Assembly: GCA_004431415.1 (NCBI GenBank)
Contig: QPMI01000602.1
Location: forward strand, 186,001-250,000
Source: Cyanophora paradoxa
Lineage: Eukaryota; Glaucocystophyceae; Cyanophorales; Cyanophoraceae
DNA: 64,000 nt
Reading direction: 5' to 3'
Position 1 is the stretch's first letter; every line of letters starts with the position of its first letter. The notes beneath the pieces are model-generated. The model saw only the letters and a program-made list of their open reading frames with translations. It was not told the DNA's origin and did no database searches. This document shows positions 60,438-64,000 of the stretch, one piece after another. The translations under genes and the position numbers were made by a program.

Positions 60438-63400
60438 CCCCCGCCGTCGAACTCTGTACCCGTCGCTCCGGCGCAGCTACAAACCGCCCCTTGCAGGAAC
60501 TGCGGCGAGCACGGCCACCACGCGTCGGCGTGCACGAAGCCGGTGCGCTGCTACAACTGCGGAGGGGAGGGTCACACGCAGAACCGCTGCCCCAGTGGCA
60601 AGCGCCAGCACGACGGCGGTCCCCCACACGGTCCGTCCCCGAAGCGTGGCCCCGATGGTGGTGCTGGCGGCGCAGGAGGCGGCGGGCACCGTGGTGGCCA
60701 TCGCGGCGGTGGCAGGGGCGGCTACCAGAGCGGCGGTGGAGGCGGCGGCCAAGGCGGGACGGGATCTAACGCCACCCTCCTCGGCAATCCCGCCCCGATG
60801 CAGCGCCCGACTGGCCCCGTTGTTGACGCGCCGTCTTCGCGCCCGACTGGCCCCGTTGTTGACGCGCCGTCTTCGCGCCCGGCTGGCCCCGTCACTGACG
60901 CGCTGCCTTCGCGCCCGACTGGCTCCGTTGCTGACGCGCCGTCTCCGCGCCCGACCGGCCCCATCGCTAACGCGCCGCCCCCGAACCCTCGCCCGACTGA
61001 CCACGGAGACGCCGTGCAGTCCGGTGGTCCTGACTCGGGCCGGGAGACCGAGGCTACGACGGACAGCCTGGCCATGGTACCGATCGCTCCGGTGCAAACT
61101 GTCCCGATCACGCCGACGCAGCCCTCGGCATCGGACATCGCGCACTTCGTTCGGGACGTCAACGCCACGACGGCGACGCAGCCGGTAACGTCGGCGGCGG
61201 AGAGGACGGCCCCCGTCCCCGTCGCCATCCCCGTCGCTGAACCCGCGTCGCCGTCCCCCTCGTCGACTCACGCGACCGGCCCGTCGTCGCCGGCCCCGTC
61301 TGACTTGTCGACAGAGATGGAAACGGGAAGCCGTACTGCGGCCGAGTCCCGTGTTCCAATTCGGTGTGCGCAGCCCCGGCGGGGCGTCACTGCCGGCAGT
61401 ATCCGCGACCTCATCAACGCTGGCCTCCGCCGGCACGACCACACTCGCATGTCCGCCGCCTTGGCTCCCGTCACGTCCAAGAAAACCCCGCTCTTCACTC
61501 GAAACTTTGGCCGTATGCACCGCCCGCGCCCGAACGCCATCAATCCCGTCGCCCGCGTCGCAGTCACGAGGTCGCTCACCTTCGCGGCCGCCCCCTCGGC
61601 GAAGAGCACGAACTCCGACGCTGACTCTGTGCGGGAGCCGAAGACCCGGACGTACTGCGCCCTGGGGGACCCCGTCACAGAGTCGCCGATGGACACTGCA
61701 CTCGGCCCGCTAACCTCCAAATCGAGCACCGACTCCCCCGCAGCCACCTCGCAGCAGGAGGGGAACGTCTCGAAGGGAAGTGGGCGGCCGACCCCGAACT
61801 ACAAGGCCCCGCCCGCCAAGATGCCCGAAATCGACTCGCTACCGGCGGTCGAGGGCTGCGAGTCCTTGGTACCCCTTTGCACTGACTGGCTCGACAACGT
61901 TGCTTACAACATGCACACTCGCCGTGTTAACAACCGCATGCACGTCGACGGCATCCAGTGCACTGACTGGCTTCGTGATGGCATCCCTTCGAGCGACCAG
62001 CGCCAGATCCACGCGCGTACCATCCTTTACTGCCCCGCCCTCCAGATGCTCACGACGTACCTCGAGCCGAAGGGCCCCGGTGTCTGCTGGGCTCGCGTCC
62101 GCAACGCTATCGATGCGGAAGGCGACTCGGAGGAGGCGCGCGCGCACCGCTTCCCCAAGCCCCACGACAACATGTACCCCGTCTTCACGCAGGCCTCCAA
62201 TTACCGTACCGCGGTATTCACGGAGGATGCGCACATGCCTCGCCGTCGGGACCTGTCTTTCGCCAACGAGACGTGTGCTGACTGCCACCCCCATGTCGTC
62301 GGCCGCCAGGAGAATGGTACCCTTGTTGCCCGCCCCATTCCCTCGGCACACCGTCGTGACGCGCCCAATGACGGACTTCGTACTGCTCACTCCGCGCTCA
62401 TCGCTGCGCTTGAAAGCCTCCCTACGTCGCACCCCGTTCGTGACCCGACCAGGGAGATGGAGTTCTTTGTGATCGCCCGCGACATCTCCGGACACGCGAA
62501 GAACGGGCGGTTCCCGATCCCGCCGGCGCTCGACGTGAACCCCGGCATCCCGTGCGCTGACGGCACTCACGCTCACCACAGCCACCCGCATTGGCACTTG
62601 CTGGCGGCCCGCCCGCTCATCAACCCGAAAGGCCACAGTGAGCACAAGCGTCTGAATGCGGCCGTCACACGCATCATTGCAGACACGGCCACTGAGGATG
62701 ACGTGACAACGTTGCGCACGTGGATCGCAATCGCCCGTGAGACGACGACTATCGCGGCAATTAACACTAACATCTCGAACACCAACGAGCAGCTTCGCCG
62801 GCCCTACCGGGGCGCTGAGGGCGAGCAGCTGTTACACTTGGTTGAAATGGCAGCGATGGCCATCACGAACACGGGCGCCCCGCCGCCTCGCACGCGGCAG
62901 GCTGCGGCCAACCACGTCACGAGTGTACTGCGTAAGGAGCTCGAGGCATTCGATGTTGACACTACGGTTCAGGCAATCGTCAACGCTCTGTGCGCCCGTC
63001 GTGTCTTCACTTTCACCGACGGCGCCATGGACACAACCGACGCGCCGCCTGCACCTACGACAACGCTGACGCTCCCAGGAGCTGCTGTCGTCGAGTCCCT
63101 CCTGAACCGTGTCAAGACGTCCTTCACCGACGCGCAGAACCGCAGCCCAACATTCATGCGCCCCAACCGACGAACGGCCGCTGTCAATTACGTTGAGAGC
63201 ACACTCCGCACGTACCTCCGTGGCTACGACGTCGAGTCTACGATCCTACTTCTCGTCTACATTCTCGAGCGCGAGGGTGAGCTACGGTTCGCCTCAGGCC
63301 CTGACGCGACTTCGGCAAAGGCTGCTGACGCCTACGCTCGTTTCGTCGCGGCAAACGCTCCGACCGACCCCGTCGCCGGACCCAGCTCTGTCGCGACGGC

Positions 63401-63600
63401 AGAGGGCCTCGCCCCTGAGGACAAGACGCCAATCGTCCCGCCGACCACGCCCACTCCACCCGCGCCCGCCGTACTGCGGCCCAAGGCGTCGGAGGACAGG
63501 GCTGACAATGACCCCATCAACCGCAACCGGAAGTTGCGCGAGATGCTGATGGACATTGCGGAAGACTCGATCACGCTCATCGCTCGTCGCCACCAGGCAG
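60438..63600 (+). CDS. CCHC zinc-knuckle region and long unrecognised protein (second frame)
   Basis: Directly after the frame change come two perfect CX2CX4HX4C knuckles, CRNCGEHGHHASAC and CYNCGGEGHTQNRC, then a Gly/Arg-rich (RGG-like) stretch and twelve-residue tandem repeats (60804-60989). The rest, about 800 residues, is unfamiliar but protein-like: VEGCESLVPLCTDWLDNVAY, RARTILYCPALQ-type segments, FFVIARDISGHAKNGRFPIP, HAHHSHPHWHLLAARPLINP and GYDVESTILLLVYILEREGE. I find no protease DSG/DTG, RT YxDD or RNase H motif. The frame stays open to 63770, but protein-like sense switches to the next -1 frame near 63600. Confidence 0.55.
60804..60989 (+). repeat. 36-bp in-frame tandem repeat (RPTGPVVDAPSS)
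   Basis: Five units at 60804, 60840, 60876, 60912 and 60948 encode RPTGPVVDAPSS, RPTGPVVDAPSS, RPAGPVTDALPS, RPTGSVADAPSP and RPTGPIANAPPPNP. The first two are nearly identical in DNA, which indicates recent expansion. The repeat is a Pro-rich flexible spacer after the RGG-like tract. Confidence 0.95.
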
Positions 63601-63601
63601 C

Positions 63602-64000
63602 GGGAGGTATGAGCGCGAGGGTGGAGACCGCGTCTTCGCCTCTCGCACGGTCGAGAAGATCATGGTCAGTGTTGGGGGACAGCAAATTCTTCTCTTCCTG
63701 TCGCCAGTCGACATGCCTGCACCGTGCCACACGTGCAGCATCGGCCCCGATGGCTCACCCGTCATCGTGAACCACCGGCTCCGTGCATCAGTGATCAGCA
63801 TTGCGCACCGCTACTACGAGTACATCGACTCGACCACGGGCAACACGGTGACAATGACTAACGTCGAGCTTCAGGAGCACTGCCGCCTCTGCACAACGCC
63901 GCCGTACATGGAGTTCGTCCGCAACTGCCCCGTGCCGTCGCCAACTTCACGCCAGCGCACGCCGTACCCGAGTACTCTGCGACCTGACGATGCACCGGCG
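63602..64000 (+). CDS. Third-frame continuation of the unrecognised protein (partial)
   Basis: From about 63602 the frame reads GRYEREGGDRVFASRTVEKI, MVSVGGQQILLFLSPVDMPA, PCHTCSIGPDGSPVIVNHRL, SVISIAHRYYEYIDSTTGNT and onward without a stop to the window end. The sequence is clearly more protein-like than the previous frame at this point. CHTC and HCRLC could form a zinc site. It has no Met of its own at the switch, so it depends on frameshifting, splicing or a missing base. Confidence 0.55.

Larger units (their letters stand above)
58108..64000. mobile_element. GC-rich gag-like/retroelement-type insertion (continues past the window)
   Basis: Composition jumps from AT-rich to GC-rich exactly where the patatin frame is cut. 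The block encodes a gag-like protein with two CCHC knuckles and a long unrecognised coding region in further frames. No reverse transcriptase, protease or LTR pair is visible within the window, so the class is not settled. Alternatives are a giant DNA transposon or a host gene next to a deletion breakpoint of the virus. Confidence 0.6.

Noticed and set aside
60456..60496. A 41-nt GT-AG intron that would join gag-like frames 1 and 3
   Set aside because: The phase works, but the intron would remove the first Cys codon of the first zinc knuckle and is shorter than the other introns here.
60804..60989. CRISPR-like array
   Set aside because: Units are contiguous in-frame protein repeats with no spacers.

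Overview
This is nuclear DNA of a unicellular photosynthetic eukaryote, almost certainly a microalga. The host part is GC-rich, and its genes are split by short GT-AG introns (many about 50-75 nt). It includes the end of a chlorophyll-binding (LHC-type) protein, phosphoenolpyruvate carboxylase, a giant Sfi1-like centrin-binding protein, THOC3, PCNA and CRIPT. I cannot name the lineage; a haptophyte, cryptophyte or another secondary-plastid alga would all fit.

Host block, about 1-40,660. Genes alternate strand almost perfectly: LHC end (+), PEPC (-), coiled-coil protein (+), WAC/DDT/WHIM remodeller subunit (-), Sfi1-like giant (+), tRNA-Thr (+), GST-like (+), acyl-CoA-binding protein and an RRGS-repeat protein (-), a second tRNA-Thr (+), THOC3 (+), PCNA (-), CRIPT (+), ARM-repeat protein kinase (-), bestrophin-like channel (+). 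Promoters are therefore mostly shared and divergent, and 3' ends are convergent. The two longest convergent gaps (116-1489 and 9235-10432) carry the same two dispersed repeat families. Exon limits of host genes are estimates from reading frame and splice signals, so spans include introns.

Viral block, about 40,660-58,107. Composition changes abruptly to AT-rich, intron-free and densely coding. The gene set is that of a polinton-like virus or virophage-type element: DD35E retroviral-type integrase, protein-primed DNA polymerase B, primase-polymerase/SF3 helicase, FtsK/HerA (A32-type) packaging ATPase, a probable major capsid protein, two probable minor capsid or penton-type proteins, a patatin-like phospholipase with an F5/8C-like tail, a zinc-binding protein and several small proteins. 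It has its own promoter module (TTAAAGAA then TCTATATATATA) and two copies of a dyad built from GTGTCACAG. The helicase gene is broken by a -1 frameshift near its end.

Right block, about 58,108-64,000. GC-rich sequence begins inside the patatin gene and cuts off its N-terminal half. It holds a gag-like protein with two CCHC zinc knuckles and a long unrecognised coding region spread over three frames by successive -1 shifts. The most economical reading is a retroelement-like insertion inside the integrated virus, with the rest of both elements beyond the window.
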